A stretch of 64,000 nucleotides of DNA from Lactiplantibacillus nangangensis (GCF_005405065.1 NZ_BJDI01000009.1:1-64000); one strand, 5' to 3'; positions 11,920-21,995 are shown, counted from the stretch's first letter. Notes: generated from the sequence alone by a model not told the origin. Made by a program: numbers and translations.

Positions 11920-14900
11920 TTACTTATTCGGTGTCGCCGCTTCGGCTGGGGCCAATACCGCACCCAACTGTTGTACGAATAACGTCAGCTGTTCTAGCCA
12001 AGCTGACTCGGACATTTTCGGCTGAATCACTAATTTAACCTTCATTTTATCATCATCAATGCCAACTGTCGCTCGTAATTTGGTTTTTGCCAAAGCCTTA
12101 AAGATATCTTTAGTCTCTAACTTAGCGGTGCCTTGCTTCGATAAGGTTAAATGTAAGTCGCTATCAAGTCGTTGGATCTTTTCAATCAGCGCGTCATCTG
12201 ATAACAGTTTTAGCTTACCAACTGCCAACAATCCCGCCACTGCTGCGGGATAATCGCCGAAACGATCGATCAAGTCGGCTTGGACTTCCAAGAATTGATC
12301 GTTATTTTCTAACTGACGAATTCGTTTGTAAATTTCAATTTTTTGCCGTTCGTCTTCAATATAAGTCGATGGCAAGTAAGCTTCGATGCCCAATTCAATC
12401 GTCGCATCCGTCTTAACTTTCGCTTGCTTACCCCGCTTCTTCGCCACAGCTTCCGACAACATCTGGGTATAGAGATCATACCCAACGGAGTCGATAAAAC
12501 CATGTTGCTGCTTTCCAAGTAAGTTTCCGGCCCCACGAATGGAGAGATCCCGCATCGCAATTTTGAAGCCAGACCCTAATTCGGTGAAGTCTTTGATGGC
12601 TTGGAGCCGCTTTTCACCGACTTCGGTCAACACTTTATTTTGTTGATACGTGAAGTACGCGTATGCGACCCGACTACTTCGACCAATTCGACCACGTAAT
12701 TGATACAACTGTGATAAGCCCATGTGGTCGGCATTTTCAACAAACAGCGTATTGACGTTCGGAATATCGACCCCGGTTTCAATAATCGTGGTCGTGACCA
12801 AGACATCGTATTCGCCACGAATAAAGTCGTATAGCACACCTTCGAGTTGTGATTCGGGCATCTGACCATCAATATGTGCCACGGCGGCATCTGGGACTAA
12901 GTCTTTGATTTGCGCCACAACTTTATCGATATCATGCACACGGTTATGCAAGTAGAAGACTTGACCGTTACGTTGCATTTCCCGTTCGATGCCTTCCTTG
13001 ACCATGCCGAAGTTTTGTTCCATGACATAGGTTTGGATCGGATAGCGGTTCGTCGGTGGTGTTTCGATCACGGACAAATCCCGCACGCCTAGCATCGACA
13101 TATGCAAGGTCCGCGGAATAGGTGTCGCCGTTAAGGTTAAGACATCCACACTAGCCTTCATTTCCTTTAGCCGTTCCTTGTGCTTGACCCCAAACCGTTG
13201 TTCCTCATCAATAATCAGCAGGCCTAAGTCCGCAAATTTCACATCTTTTGATAAGAGGCGATGCGTCCCTACGACAATATCTAAATCACCGTCTTTTAAT
13301 TGTTTGACGGTTTCTTTCATTTCTTTCCCGGTTCGGAACCGGGAGAGCATCCCAACATTGATTGGATACCCTTCGAAGCGGTTCAGCATCGTTTCATAAT
13401 GTTGTTGCGCCAAAATGGTCGTCGGCACTAAGAAAGCAACTTGTTTACCGGCTTCGATTGCCTTAAAGGCCGCCCGTAACGCGACCTCCGTTTTCCCATA
13501 GCCAACGTCACCAACTAAGAGGCGATCCATTGGTTTAGGCCGTTCCATATCATGCTTGATTTCGTCGATACTTCGCAATTGGTCTGGCGTTTCTGGATAA
13601 GGAAAGTCGTTATCAAAGTCTTGCTGATAACTATCGTCCGGTGGAAATGGGAACCCTTTTTCAGCTTCGCGTTGCGCATAGAGTTCAACAAGTTCGTCCG
13701 CAATGTCTTCAATTTTGGCAGCAACTTTGCGCTTAGCCTTGGTCCATTCAGTTCCACCTAATTTGTTAATATGCGGTGTTTTTGACTCTGACGAAACGTA
13801 TTTCTGAACTAAATTCAGTTGCGTGACGGGGATGAAAATTTTCGCATTATTTTGATAAGCAATCGTAATGTAATCTTGATGGACGCCATCTACTTCCAGC
13901 GTCTGCATCCCGACGTATTTCCCAATCCCATGATTAACGTGGACCACAAAATCGCCGGGCTTCAAATCGGTATAGCTCTTCAAACGTTCCGCGTTGGCTA
14001 AAGTTTGGCGGCGGGGACGCTTCTTTGCAACCTTTTTGAACATTTCCTGTTCGGTCACAATGACAAGTTGACCATCGGGAAATTCAAACCCATTTTGTAA
14101 ACTGCCCTGTACAATCTGGACGACCCCTGGCTGTAAATTTTCAGCTTTTGTCATGGTCGCATCGATTTCGAAATCATCTAATGTATTGCTAACTTTCGTT
14201 AACCGCTCTGCTTCTGAAACCATCAAAACCACGGTTTGTTTTAATTTATGCCAACGGTCCAACTCGGTCTTCAAGGCAGGTAACTGCCCAAAGAATTCTT
14301 GCATCGACCGTGTGCGCACATTCGTAATTTGGGCGAGCCGCACATTCCCAATCCCTTTTTGGAATAATGACACGAGCACTTGGGCATGCCCATCCGCCTT
14401 CAACAAATCACGCATATCATTACCATAATTAGCCGTTGATAAAACTTTGTGATGCGCCAATTGATCCGTGATCCAATCAGCTTCACTTTGTAACAGCTGT
14501 TGTTCACTATCTAAGATTCGCGAATACTCGTCGAAAACGACGACCCCGTCCGTTGGAACGTAATCAAAGAGACTCGTTTTACTACTATAGAAATATTCGC
14601 CATATAGGAGTAAATCATTCCCAATGATCCCTTTTTGCATATCTGATAATGGCTGGGCTAAGTTGTCTGCCAACGTTTGGCGATCGGCCACTTTCAGCTT
14701 TTTACTTTCAGCTGCCATCGCCTCGGTTAACCGTTCTGCCCCGGCAGCCATCATCGCCTTCGTTAAAATAAAATCAGTCGCCGGTAATACCGTGAACGTT
14801 TCAAGATTGTCCACAGAACGTTGTGTCTCGGGATCAAAATACTTCAGAGTATCGATCTCCGTGTCAAATAGGTCCAAACGAATTGGGTAATCGGCATCTA

Positions 14901-15450
14901 ACGGATAGATATCGACGATCGAGCCCCGCACGGCAAAGTCCCCTGGCCGTGCGACCAATTTTTCTTTGACGTAACCCATATCGTGCAACTGCACTTGTAA
15001 CTTTTCCAAATCGACTTCATGCCCAACCGTTAACGGCAGTCGTGAAGCTTTAAAACTGTCAACTGGTGGCAAGAAACGCCGCGCACCAGATACCGACGTT
15101 ACCACGATGGCGGGTTGGTCACTGAGCAACGCATTCAACGCTTGTACCCGTTGTGCGCGATATTCTGGCGAACTGGTGGCAATTTCAGACGCGACCATTT
15201 CTTCGGCTGGAAATAAGAAAACTTGATCTTCAGTCAACAAACTATTCAAATCATCGACCATTTGGCTCGCATGAAAGAGGTTATCCGTCACGATCAATAA
15301 TGAATGCGTGAGTTGATGGAATAACGCACTCACATAAACTGTCCGTGCTGAGCCATTTAACCCCGTAATTAACTGACGACTAGCTGGACTGATGCCCGCT
15401 AAGATCGTTTGAAAATCCGGCGTTTGTTCAACAATCGCTTCAATATCCAT
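11920..15450 (-). CDS. mfd: Transcription-repair coupling factor Mfd
   Basis: Mfd (1176 residues, full length) removes RNA polymerase stalled at DNA lesions and recruits UvrA. The order of domains is normal: UvrB-like N-terminal region, CarD-like RNA polymerase interaction domain (GDFVVHVNHGIGKYVGMQ, about residues 495-515), then a RecG-like translocase with Walker A GDVGYGKTE, DEEQ box (IIDEEQRFG), TATPIPRT and the QLRGRIGRS motif, and a C-terminal autoinhibitory region. It directly follows pth (18-bp gap), so pth, mfd and the next genes form one operon. Confidence 0.97.
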   Translation of the reverse strand: MDIEAIVEQTPDFQTILAGISPASRQLITGLNGSARTVYVSALFHQLTHSLLIVTDNLFHASQMVDDLNSLLTEDQVFLFPAEEMVASEIATSSPEYRAQRVQALNALLSDQPAIVVTSVSGARRFLPPVDSFKASRLPLTVGHEVDLEKLQVQLHDMGYVKEKLVARPGDFAVRGSIVDIYPLDADYPIRLDLFDTEIDTLKYFDPETQRSVDNLETFTVLPATDFILTKAMMAAGAERLTEAMAAESKKLKVADRQTLADNLAQPLSDMQKGIIGNDLLLYGEYFYSSKTSLFDYVPTDGVVVFDEYSRILDSEQQLLQSEADWITDQLAHHKVLSTANYGNDMRDLLKADGHAQVLVSLFQKGIGNVRLAQITNVRTRSMQEFFGQLPALKTELDRWHKLKQTVVLMVSEAERLTKVSNTLDDFEIDATMTKAENLQPGVVQIVQGSLQNGFEFPDGQLVIVTEQEMFKKVAKKRPRRQTLANAERLKSYTDLKPGDFVVHVNHGIGKYVGMQTLEVDGVHQDYITIAYQNNAKIFIPVTQLNLVQKYVSSESKTPHINKLGGTEWTKAKRKVAAKIEDIADELVELYAQREAEKGFPFPPDDSYQQDFDNDFPYPETPDQLRSIDEIKHDMERPKPMDRLLVGDVGYGKTEVALRAAFKAIEAGKQVAFLVPTTILAQQHYETMLNRFEGYPINVGMLSRFRTGKEMKETVKQLKDGDLDIVVGTHRLLSKDVKFADLGLLIIDEEQRFGVKHKERLKEMKASVDVLTLTATPIPRTLHMSMLGVRDLSVIETPPTNRYPIQTYVMEQNFGMVKEGIEREMQRNGQVFYLHNRVHDIDKVVAQIKDLVPDAAVAHIDGQMPESQLEGVLYDFIRGEYDVLVTTTIIETGVDIPNVNTLFVENADHMGLSQLYQLRGRIGRSSRVAYAYFTYQQNKVLTEVGEKRLQAIKDFTELGSGFKIAMRDLSIRGAGNLLGKQQHGFIDSVGYDLYTQMLSEAVAKKRGKQAKVKTDATIELGIEAYLPSTYIEDERQKIEIYKRIRQLENNDQFLEVQADLIDRFGDYPAAVAGLLAVGKLKLLSDDALIEKIQRLDSDLHLTLSKQGTAKLETKDIFKALAKTKLRATVGIDDDKMKVKLVIQPKMSESAWLEQLTLFVQQLGAVLAPAEAATPNK

Positions 15451-15468
15451 AGCGACTTTTCCCTCCCA

Positions 15469-16026
15469 TCAATTATATTGATTCATCAATGCCGCAAAAT
15501 CATCCGTTGCCAACCACGCTTCGATCGCAGCGACCGCCGTAATCTTAGCGTCATTAAACAATGGTAATTGGGCCGGCGTAAACTTACCAAGCACGTAATC
15601 GACCACACTCATTTTTTGCGGGTGTTCGATACCTACTTTGACCCGTTTAAACTGTTGATCGCCAACGTGCGCGATAATGCTCTTAATCCCGTTATGACCG
15701 CCGGCGGAACCTTTTTGTTTTAGACGAACTTTGCCAAGTGGGAGGTCCAAATCATCATGAACGACTAATAAGTCGCTTGGATCGATGTTGTAATACGTCA
15801 TCAATGGCCCAACTGCGCGACCGGAATCATTCATATAAGTCGATGGCTTCACAATCAAGATTTTTTCACCAGCCACAAAAGCCGTCGCAACTTCGGCTTC
15901 AAACTTAGTAGTTTGAAAGTCCGCATTGAGCTTTGCGGCAATTTCATCCACAACCATAAAACCGACATTATGCCGGGTTTGCGCATATTTCTGACCAATA
16001 TTTCCTAAACCAACAATCATTTTCAT
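15469..16026 (-). CDS. pth: Peptidyl-tRNA hydrolase
   Basis: Pth (185 residues) releases tRNA from peptidyl-tRNA that drops off ribosomes. The catalytic His lies in YAQTRHNVGF, and the motifs KPSTYMNDSG, VHDDLDLPLG and GGHNGIKSI are intact. MKMIVGLGNIG is the standard start; an open frame extends 11 codons upstream, but GGGAG lies inside that extension. The ATG two codons later (16020) is also possible. It heads the pth-mfd operon, downstream of a 1.2-kb repeat-filled gap. Confidence 0.95.
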   Translation of the reverse strand: MKMIVGLGNIGQKYAQTRHNVGFMVVDEIAAKLNADFQTTKFEAEVATAFVAGEKILIVKPSTYMNDSGRAVGPLMTYYNIDPSDLLVVHDDLDLPLGKVRLKQKGSAGGHNGIKSIIAHVGDQQFKRVKVGIEHPQKMSVVDYVLGKFTPAQLPLFNDAKITAVAAIEAWLATDDFAALMNQYN

Positions 16027-16065
16027 TTTAAGCTTTAACTCCCATAGTCCCGTTGACATGCAAAA

Positions 16066-16216
16066 CAGGCCGAACCAGATTCAAACTGATTCGGCAGCAT
16101 TACTTGCACGGTTAATTAACATTTTTAGTTTTAGATGCGGCCGGTTGCTTGCCACTCCGGTTAGCCTGCGTGGTGACCACATTTTTAGTTCAATCAGTAT
16201 ACCACAAACCGGCCTG
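16066..16216. other. Two hairpins upstream of pth
   Basis: At 16066-16097 GGCCGAA and TTCGGC form a stem of about 10 bp with one mismatch. At 16138-16215 GGCCGGTT and AACCGGCC are the arms of a larger imperfect palindrome containing the palindrome GTGGTGACCAC. Both lie between pth and repeat A2. They may be a degraded repeat element; no T-run makes either a convincing terminator. Confidence 0.4.
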
Positions 16217-16277
16217 CAATACCTATTTGAAGCGCCTGCTGGTAAGCGATTTATGGACTAGCAGATTGCGCTTAATT

Positions 16278-16432
16278 GCCGCCTACCGGTCGGTTCGTTT
16301 AGGGCTGGAACGCTGTGAATCGTTTTTGAGCCAAAAGGCGGTCTCAAAAGCCGATTTTTGACTAACCGCGGCAACCCACCGCGCTAAGTCAAATGCCACG
16401 GCTGAGCCCTAAACAACCCGACCTCACGGCGA
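16278..16432 (-). repeat. Family A structured repeat, copy A2
   Basis: In reverse orientation it starts GCCGTGAGGT and ends ACCGGTAGGCGGC. The closing arms GTCGGGTTGTTTAGGGCT and AGCCCTAAACGAACCGAC pair with few mismatches and differ from every other copy. The inner hairpins read TTTGACT/AGTCAAA and TTTTGAG/CTCAAAA. Confidence 0.82.
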
Positions 16433-16784
16433 TGTTAACTGGACTATTTTGAAACTGGCATCAAACACTAAATCTTGATAACACAATTAAAGGCAGAAAG
16501 TTGTGTTAATGCCACTATGTAGTAATCAAACAATGGTGCTAATCAATGCTTACCGAATCATACCGGGACAAATCAACTCACTTGCTTGATTCAGCCCAAA
16601 CAATCACACAAATCAACTAGATTATTCAAAGTATGCCAATATACGAAAATTAGCAACAAAACAATCACTTGAAACTTCAATACCAATCAAGCCATTATTG
16701 CTCTTACTAGTTTCAGAGTGGTTACACAGCAATCACTCATGACATTAGTGATTTAAGCTTTCCAACAATTGAACAGCTAGTACA

Positions 16785-16943
16785 GCCGAGAGGTCATGTT
16801 CATTTAGGGCTCAGTGGTGAAATTTTACTTAGCAGGCGGTGGGTTTCCGACTGGTTAGTAAAAGGTTGGCTTTCGAGACCGCCTTTTGGCTCGAAAACGG
16901 CCCACCACGTTCCAGCCCTAAATGAACGTGACCGGTAGGCGGC
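16785..16943 (+). repeat. Family A structured repeat, copy A3
   Basis: This copy starts GCCGAGAGGT and ends ACCGGTAGGCGGC. The arms GTCATGTTCATTTAGGGCT and AGCCCTAAATGAACGTGAC pair. The inner hairpins are TTTTACT/AGTAAAA and TTTCGAG/CTCGAAA. From 16433 to 16784 I see no gene, only AT-rich sequence. Confidence 0.85.
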
Positions 16944-17057
16944 AACCACCCACTATCTAATAGCACTCTTCGAGACCGTTTTTTGGCTTGGAAACGGCCC
17001 ACCACGTTCCAGCCCTAAATGAACGTGACCGGTAGGCGATAACCACCCACTATCTAA
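16874..17057 (+). repeat. Tandem duplication of the 3' half of repeat A3
   Basis: Positions 16874-16960 and 16971-17057 are direct repeats of 87 bp, 97 bp apart, with only a few differences. Both hold CGAGACCG, ACGGCCCACCACGTTCC, the right arm and ACCGGTAGGCG plus flanking CCACCCACTATCTAA. The duplicated unit includes non-element flank, so this is a local duplication and not a second insertion. Confidence 0.85.
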
Positions 17058-17171
17058 CAATTTTCATTGTGTAAGCTTACGTCCAACAATATGACCATTT
17101 CAAGCCTTGGTAAGCTTAATGATACTTCCATTAAAAGCACAGTCGTTTTAGCGACTTGGCAAGGATAATCA

Positions 17172-17180
17172 TGGTATACT
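17172..17180 (+). promoter_or_regulatory. ldhL extended -10 promoter
   Basis: TGGTATACT gives an extended -10 (TGnTATACT) about 45 bp before the ldhL start. No good -35 lies 17 bp upstream (TTGGCA is only 13 bp away), so the extended -10 probably carries most of the activity. Confidence 0.6.
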
Positions 17181-17219
17181 CAAATCGTTGAAAAACAAAT
17201 TTTCGTTATGAGAGGATGA

Positions 17220-18188
<969 letters not shown>

Positions 18189-18207
18189 TCAAGCTTAAAT
18201 CATTTGT

Positions 18208-18242
18208 GGCACTTACTGGGAATACCGGTAAGTGCTTTTTTA
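18208..18242 (+). terminator. ldhL terminator
   Basis: GCACTTAC and GTAAGTGC form the stem, followed by TTTTTT, about 20 bp past the ldhL stop. Confidence 0.9.
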
Positions 18243-18339
18243 GGTTGATGCTAACTTAGGCGACAAGGAATTTGCACTTACCAACGAAGTGTTATAAGGT
18301 GAAACCATCATGACACACATTTTCGGGGGTTAATTAAAA

Positions 18340-19734
18340 ATGAAACACAAACGCAGCCTAGGCATTGCTGGGGGCATCGTCGGTCTAATCGCCGTCGGTT
18401 ACATTGCCACTAGTTTAGTTTGGCAGCAACAACGAACCTTTCTAGCAAACACGCAAGTTGCTGGCGTTAATGTCAGTGGTCAGACCGTGTCCCAAGCCGC
18501 ACCAAAAGTTAGTCATGCACTGGAAAACCGGAACTATCACATTATTGAAAATGGTAAAAAGCTCTATTCCTTTAATAGCAAGTCAGCCGGCATCACGATT
18601 AACACTAAAAATGAGCTAACACAGTTAGTTAACCATCAAAATTATTGGCGCTGGCCGTTAACTTTAATGCAGTCGGCGAATGCGGCCGAAACGACAACGA
18701 CTGGTCAATTGCATATCAGTCAAACAAATTTGAACCACCTGCTCGCGCAAATCACCCAGACCGCTGATCAAACCAAGCGGACACACACTGAGAATGCCAA
18801 ACTGGTTTATCAAAATGACCAAGTTGAGATCAAAAAAGAAGTGCTCGGAACTGAACTCAGTCAAGCTAAATTGAAAACCGTCGTTAGTCAAGCACTCGCG
18901 ACCGGCCAATCAACGATTGCGTTAAAAAAAGCTTACGTGACGCCAACCGTGACTAGCACTAGTAAGTCACTCAAGACAGCCCAAGCGAGCGCCGCAAAGT
19001 ACGCGACCGAAAAGGCCAGCTATAATATCAATGGGCATAAATTTATGATTCCACATGATACTATTTTGAGTTGGGTTAAAGTTGATTCCGCTGGCAAGGT
19101 TCAATTGGACGATGCGGCCATCAAAGCTTACGTCAACCAGTTGAATGATAAGTATCATACTTATCACACCACTCGGACTTTCAAAAGTACACAACGCGGC
19201 ACGGTTAAAATCAGCGGTGGCCTTTACGGTTGGTCTATCCAGACCGACGCCGAAGCTAAGGCACTAGCTAAAGAGATTCTAGCTGGTAAAGACTTCGAGC
19301 GTTCACCGCTCATTAATGGCTCTGGTTATCACAATGATCAAAAAGATATCGGCGACACTTACATTGAAGTCGACAAGCAGTCTCAACACATGTGGGTCTA
19401 CGTCAATGGTAAGGTCAAAGTTTCAACCGACGTTGTGACTGGATCACCTGGTAAGCACGCCACGACAACCGGTGTTTGGAGCGTCTGGAGCAAGCAGCGT
19501 AACAGCACTTTAAAGGGCGACAATGATGACGGTTCAAGCTATTCGCAACCCGTTGCCTACTGGATGCCATTCGACGATACTGGCCAGGGCATTCACGATT
19601 CACCTTGGCAAAAACAATACGGTGGCACCTGGTATAAGTCACACGGCTCGCATGGTTGTGTGAATACCCCACCTGCTGAAGTCGCCAAAGTTTATAATGC
19701 GATTCCGGTTGGCACGCCAGTCGTTATTTTCTAA
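18340..19734 (+). CDS. L,D-transpeptidase (YkuD family), membrane-anchored
   Basis: This 464-residue protein has an N-terminal membrane anchor (about residues 9-26), two long extracytoplasmic modules that resemble the putative peptidoglycan-binding region preceding many YkuD domains, and a C-terminal YkuD domain (about 340-464). The catalytic motif is HGSHGCVN, with Cys about residue 440. YkuD enzymes form 3-3 peptidoglycan cross-links or attach proteins to the wall. The active site is complete, so activity is likely. It is flanked by terminators on both sides, hence monocistronic. Confidence 0.9.
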   Translation: MKHKRSLGIAGGIVGLIAVGYIATSLVWQQQRTFLANTQVAGVNVSGQTVSQAAPKVSHALENRNYHIIENGKKLYSFNSKSAGITINTKNELTQLVNHQNYWRWPLTLMQSANAAETTTTGQLHISQTNLNHLLAQITQTADQTKRTHTENAKLVYQNDQVEIKKEVLGTELSQAKLKTVVSQALATGQSTIALKKAYVTPTVTSTSKSLKTAQASAAKYATEKASYNINGHKFMIPHDTILSWVKVDSAGKVQLDDAAIKAYVNQLNDKYHTYHTTRTFKSTQRGTVKISGGLYGWSIQTDAEAKALAKEILAGKDFERSPLINGSGYHNDQKDIGDTYIEVDKQSQHMWVYVNGKVKVSTDVVTGSPGKHATTTGVWSVWSKQRNSTLKGDNDDGSSYSQPVAYWMPFDDTGQGIHDSPWQKQYGGTWYKSHGSHGCVNTPPAEVAKVYNAIPVGTPVVIF

Positions 19735-19747
19735 TTTAAATTTAATT

Positions 19748-19786
19748 TAAGAAGTCAGTAATTCCAAGCGAATTGCTGGCTTTTTT
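19748..19786 (+). terminator. Terminator of the L,D-transpeptidase gene
   Basis: AGTCAGTAATTC and GAATTGCTGGCT pair with two wobbles and are followed by TTTTTTG. Confidence 0.8.
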
Positions 19787-19887
19787 GATAGAACGGCGGC
19801 AACCCCGCGCATAAAACGTTCCTCTCCGTCGGCTTTTTATGGTATCATTTATTAAAACAAACTAATAAATCTGGGGGATCATTCGAT

Positions 19888-20526
19888 ATGTTATTAAAAA
19901 CTCTCGTTAAACCTAAAGAACGTTTAACTACGGTGAACGCCGATGCCACTTTAGCAGAAGCCTTACAAGTGCTTGAAGATTCTGGCTTCCGTTGTGTGCC
20001 GATTTTAGACGAAACTGGGCACATCTTCCGTGGTAACATTTATAAAATGCACATTTATCGGCATAAGTCACGGGGCGGCGACATGTCTTTGCCTGTCACG
20101 ACACTCTTAAAAAATGCCACTAAGACGATTCAAGTCGATTCAGCTTTCTTTAACGTCTTTTTCTCAATCAAAGATTTGCCATACATCGCTGTTTTAGACG
20201 AACATGGCTATTTCTACGGTATCTTGACGCATACGCGTTTGTTAGACATGCTGTCACAATCTTGGAACGTGAACGTCGGCAGTTACGTGTTGACGGTCGT
20301 TTCAATTGGAGAACGTGGCGATTTGGCTGCCATGGCTAAGATCATTACAAAATACACCTCGATTGCGGGCTGTTTGACGTTGGACGTTCAAAACGGCACG
20401 CTTGGTCACCGGACGCTCTTCACCTTACCTGAAGACGTCGACACCGAAAAACTCAAGCGCATTACCGACAACTTGAACCGTAAACAATTTAAAGTCATCG
20501 AAGTTGAAGACTTACAAACTGAATAA
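19888..20526 (+). CDS. CBS-pair protein with C-terminal ACT-like domain (CbpA-like)
   Basis: This 212-residue cytosolic protein has two CBS motifs (about residues 1-60 and 70-130) and a C-terminal ACT-like region (VNVGSYVLTVVSIGERGDLA onward). CBS/ACT proteins of this layout in lactobacilli and Listeria resemble c-di-AMP-binding CbpA; nucleotide binding here is inferred, not seen. The preceding AT-rich stretch holds a plausible promoter and CTGGGGGATC as ribosome binding site. It is convergent with queT across a shared terminator. Confidence 0.75.
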   Translation: MLLKTLVKPKERLTTVNADATLAEALQVLEDSGFRCVPILDETGHIFRGNIYKMHIYRHKSRGGDMSLPVTTLLKNATKTIQVDSAFFNVFFSIKDLPYIAVLDEHGYFYGILTHTRLLDMLSQSWNVNVGSYVLTVVSIGERGDLAAMAKIITKYTSIAGCLTLDVQNGTLGHRTLFTLPEDVDTEKLKRITDNLNRKQFKVIEVEDLQTE

Positions 20527-20529
20527 GCT

Positions 20530-20578
20530 GCAAAAAGCCACCAACAAACGAAATTACCGTTTGTGGTGGTTTTTTTGA
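20530..20578. terminator. Bidirectional terminator between the CBS gene and queT
   Basis: CCACCaACAAACG and CGTTTGTGGTGG form a stem with A-run on the left and T-run (seven) on the right, so it can act for both convergent genes. Confidence 0.85.
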
Positions 20579-20586
20579 CTAAAACG

Positions 20587-21096
20587 TTATTTGCCAATCC
20601 GTTCGCTGAATCGTAACACGCGATTCAAGCCGTACATAATTGGTGCCGTAATAGACATAATGATTAATTCTGATAAAGCAGTCGTTAAGTACGTTGGCCA
20701 AAAGGCGGTTGCCCCGCCGACGAGCATCAGCATCCACGCAATCATGCACATCGATAACGTGAACAAGATGATGTTTAAAACCATTCGTTGCCAAACGGCT
20801 TTTAGCTTTGGACCAATCCAACTCACCAGCAACAAGGCTAGTAGTGATTGCCCCCCACCGAAGACGACATTTAAGAGACTCGCCCCGGGACCAAAGGCGT
20901 CGAATAGTACGACCCCGGCCACGATGCCCCAAATATATTTCCGGTTAAAGACAACTAAATGGTTCAAGCCTTCCGAAACTCGGAATTGAATCGCGCCTGA
21001 AGCTAAATTAAACGCCGCTGGACCGACCGATAAGACGATATAAATTGCCGCGACTAAAGCGTTAATAATCCACGGCCGAATTTTTGATTGCGTCAT
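20587..21096 (-). CDS. queT: QueT-family ECF S component, queuosine-precursor uptake
   Basis: This 169-residue membrane protein has about five to six hydrophobic segments and the QueT-type core (AFNLASGAIQFRVSEGLNHL, then GIVAGVVLFDAFGPG). QueT is the substrate-binding S component of an energy-coupling factor transporter for preQ1/preQ0-type precursors and works with shared EcfA/EcfT subunits encoded elsewhere. The call is greatly strengthened by a preQ1-I riboswitch just upstream that overlaps its ribosome binding site. No queuosine synthesis gene is adjacent, suggesting salvage. Confidence 0.9.
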   Translation of the reverse strand: MTQSKIRPWIINALVAAIYIVLSVGPAAFNLASGAIQFRVSEGLNHLVVFNRKYIWGIVAGVVLFDAFGPGASLLNVVFGGGQSLLALLLVSWIGPKLKAVWQRMVLNIILFTLSMCMIAWMLMLVGGATAFWPTYLTTALSELIIMSITAPIMYGLNRVLRFSERIGK

Positions 21097-21103
21097 TGAA
21101 ACA

Positions 21104-21146
21104 TCCTCCTAGTTTTTTTAACGTGGGATGGTTACGAACCACGTTT
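21104..21146 (-). promoter_or_regulatory. preQ1-I riboswitch controlling queT
   Basis: On the minus strand: AACGTGG, loop TTCGTAACCAT, CCCACGTT, then AAAAAAACTAGGAGG. This is the class I preQ1 layout: P1 stem ACGTGG/CCCACGT, GGTTC loop start, and the A-rich tail AAAAAACTAG folding back. The GGAGG ribosome binding site lies in the tail, so ligand binding should block translation. The start codon follows 7 nt later. Confidence 0.9.
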
Positions 21147-21230
21147 TGAAAATGACAAGCGGTTTACATCATAGCACGCAGCTGGCGCGGTCGCAAATCA
21201 GGATGACGGATCAGTGAATTGCACTTGATT

Positions 21231-21275
21231 GCCGCCTACCGGTCGGTTCGGTTAGGGCTGGAACGCTGTGAATCG
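21231..21275 (-). repeat. Family A repeat, truncated copy A4
   Basis: Only the 3' end is left: GCCGCCTACCGGTCGGTTCG then TTAGGGCTGGAACGCTGTGAATCG on the plus strand, nearly identical to the same part of copy A2 with a short shared left flank. The other half is missing. Confidence 0.75.
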
Positions 21276-21283
21276 CCTCAATA

Positions 21284-21480
21284 GTTTCCACAGTTACTAG
21301 CCACAGTAACCCCAAAAATCAGTGGATAACTTTTATAATTTAAAATGATTATTAGCCTTATCCACAGGCTTTCAAAATTTCGGCTTTCCCCGATAAATTT
21401 TTAACCATTTATCCCCTTAGTTGTCCGCTTGAATTGTGACTAATCACTAAAATATAAACTCGTCCGCCAACTTATCCACA
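21284..21480. promoter_or_regulatory. DnaA-box cluster
   Basis: Two exact TTATCCACA boxes (21358-21366 and 21472-21480) and one near-exact box on the other strand (AGTGGATAA, 21321-21329) fall within 160 bp. Weaker matches are TTATCCCCT at 21409 and a TTTCCACAG near 21286. The stretch is AT-rich and contains no gene. Confidence 0.7.
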
Positions 21481-21482
21481 AA

Positions 21483-21537
21483 GCAAAAACGCCGCAGTCT
21501 GATTAGTCAAAGTGACTAATCAGACTGCGGCGTTTCG
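21483..21537 (-). terminator. mazF terminator
   Basis: A perfect 23-bp stem (21487-21509 with 21513-21535, AAACGCCGC ... GCGGCGTTT) with a 3-nt loop, followed on the minus strand by TT and GC-poor sequence. Confidence 0.88.
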
Positions 21538-21602
21538 CAACCTACGCTCGGTAACTCGCACCGAAACGAACCTTATGTAAATGACTTATCCCCATCAATT
21601 AA

Positions 21603-21995
21603 CTAATGTTGCATGGTGCGTCGTGGTCGACGTTTAACCCGATCAGTTAGCCCAATGCTAACTTGTAGCGCATTATCGACTCGTTGCATGGTTTGTTCAT
21701 CTAAGTGCGTGACGCGGTCTTTCAACCGTTGTTTATCGATCGTTCGAACTTGTTCTAAAAGGACTACCGAATTCTTCTCAATCCCCGTATGAGCGGCATT
21801 GATGTTCACATGCGTGGGCATTTTGGCTTTTTGGACCTTAGCCGTAATGGCGGCAACAATCACCGTTGGACTGTAATGATTACCGACGTTATTTTGGACG
21901 ATTAATACCGGCCGCATCCCGCCTTGTTCAGAACCAACGACCGGTGAAAGGTCGGCATAAAAAATGTCACCACGCTTAATGTCAGCTGCGGCCAT
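21603..21995 (-). CDS. mazF: MazF/PemK-family endoribonuclease toxin
   Basis: This 130-residue protein shows the MazF/PemK fold signature ([20 protein letters not shown] then RPVLIVQN ... [10 protein letters not shown]) and is close to B. subtilis EndoA in size plus a basic C-terminal tail ([12 protein letters not shown]). MazF cuts mRNA at short sequence motifs. ATG 21995 has AAGGGAG at 8-nt spacing. It lies after alr as in bacilli, but no mazE-like antitoxin frame lies in the 200 bp between alr and mazF, and an alr terminator separates them. It has its own promoter. Confidence 0.9.
   Translation of the reverse strand: MAAADIKRGDIFYADLSPVVGSEQGGMRPVLIVQNNVGNHYSPTVIVAAITAKVQKAKMPTHVNINAAHTGIEKNSVVLLEQVRTIDKQRLKDRVTHLDEQTMQRVDNALQVSIGLTDRVKRRPRRTMQH

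Noticed and set aside
21150-21175. CcpA (cre) site upstream of queT, ATGTAAACCGCTTGTCA on the minus strand
   Set aside because: The central CG is out of register with the cre consensus; one mismatch at a key position makes it unconvincing.
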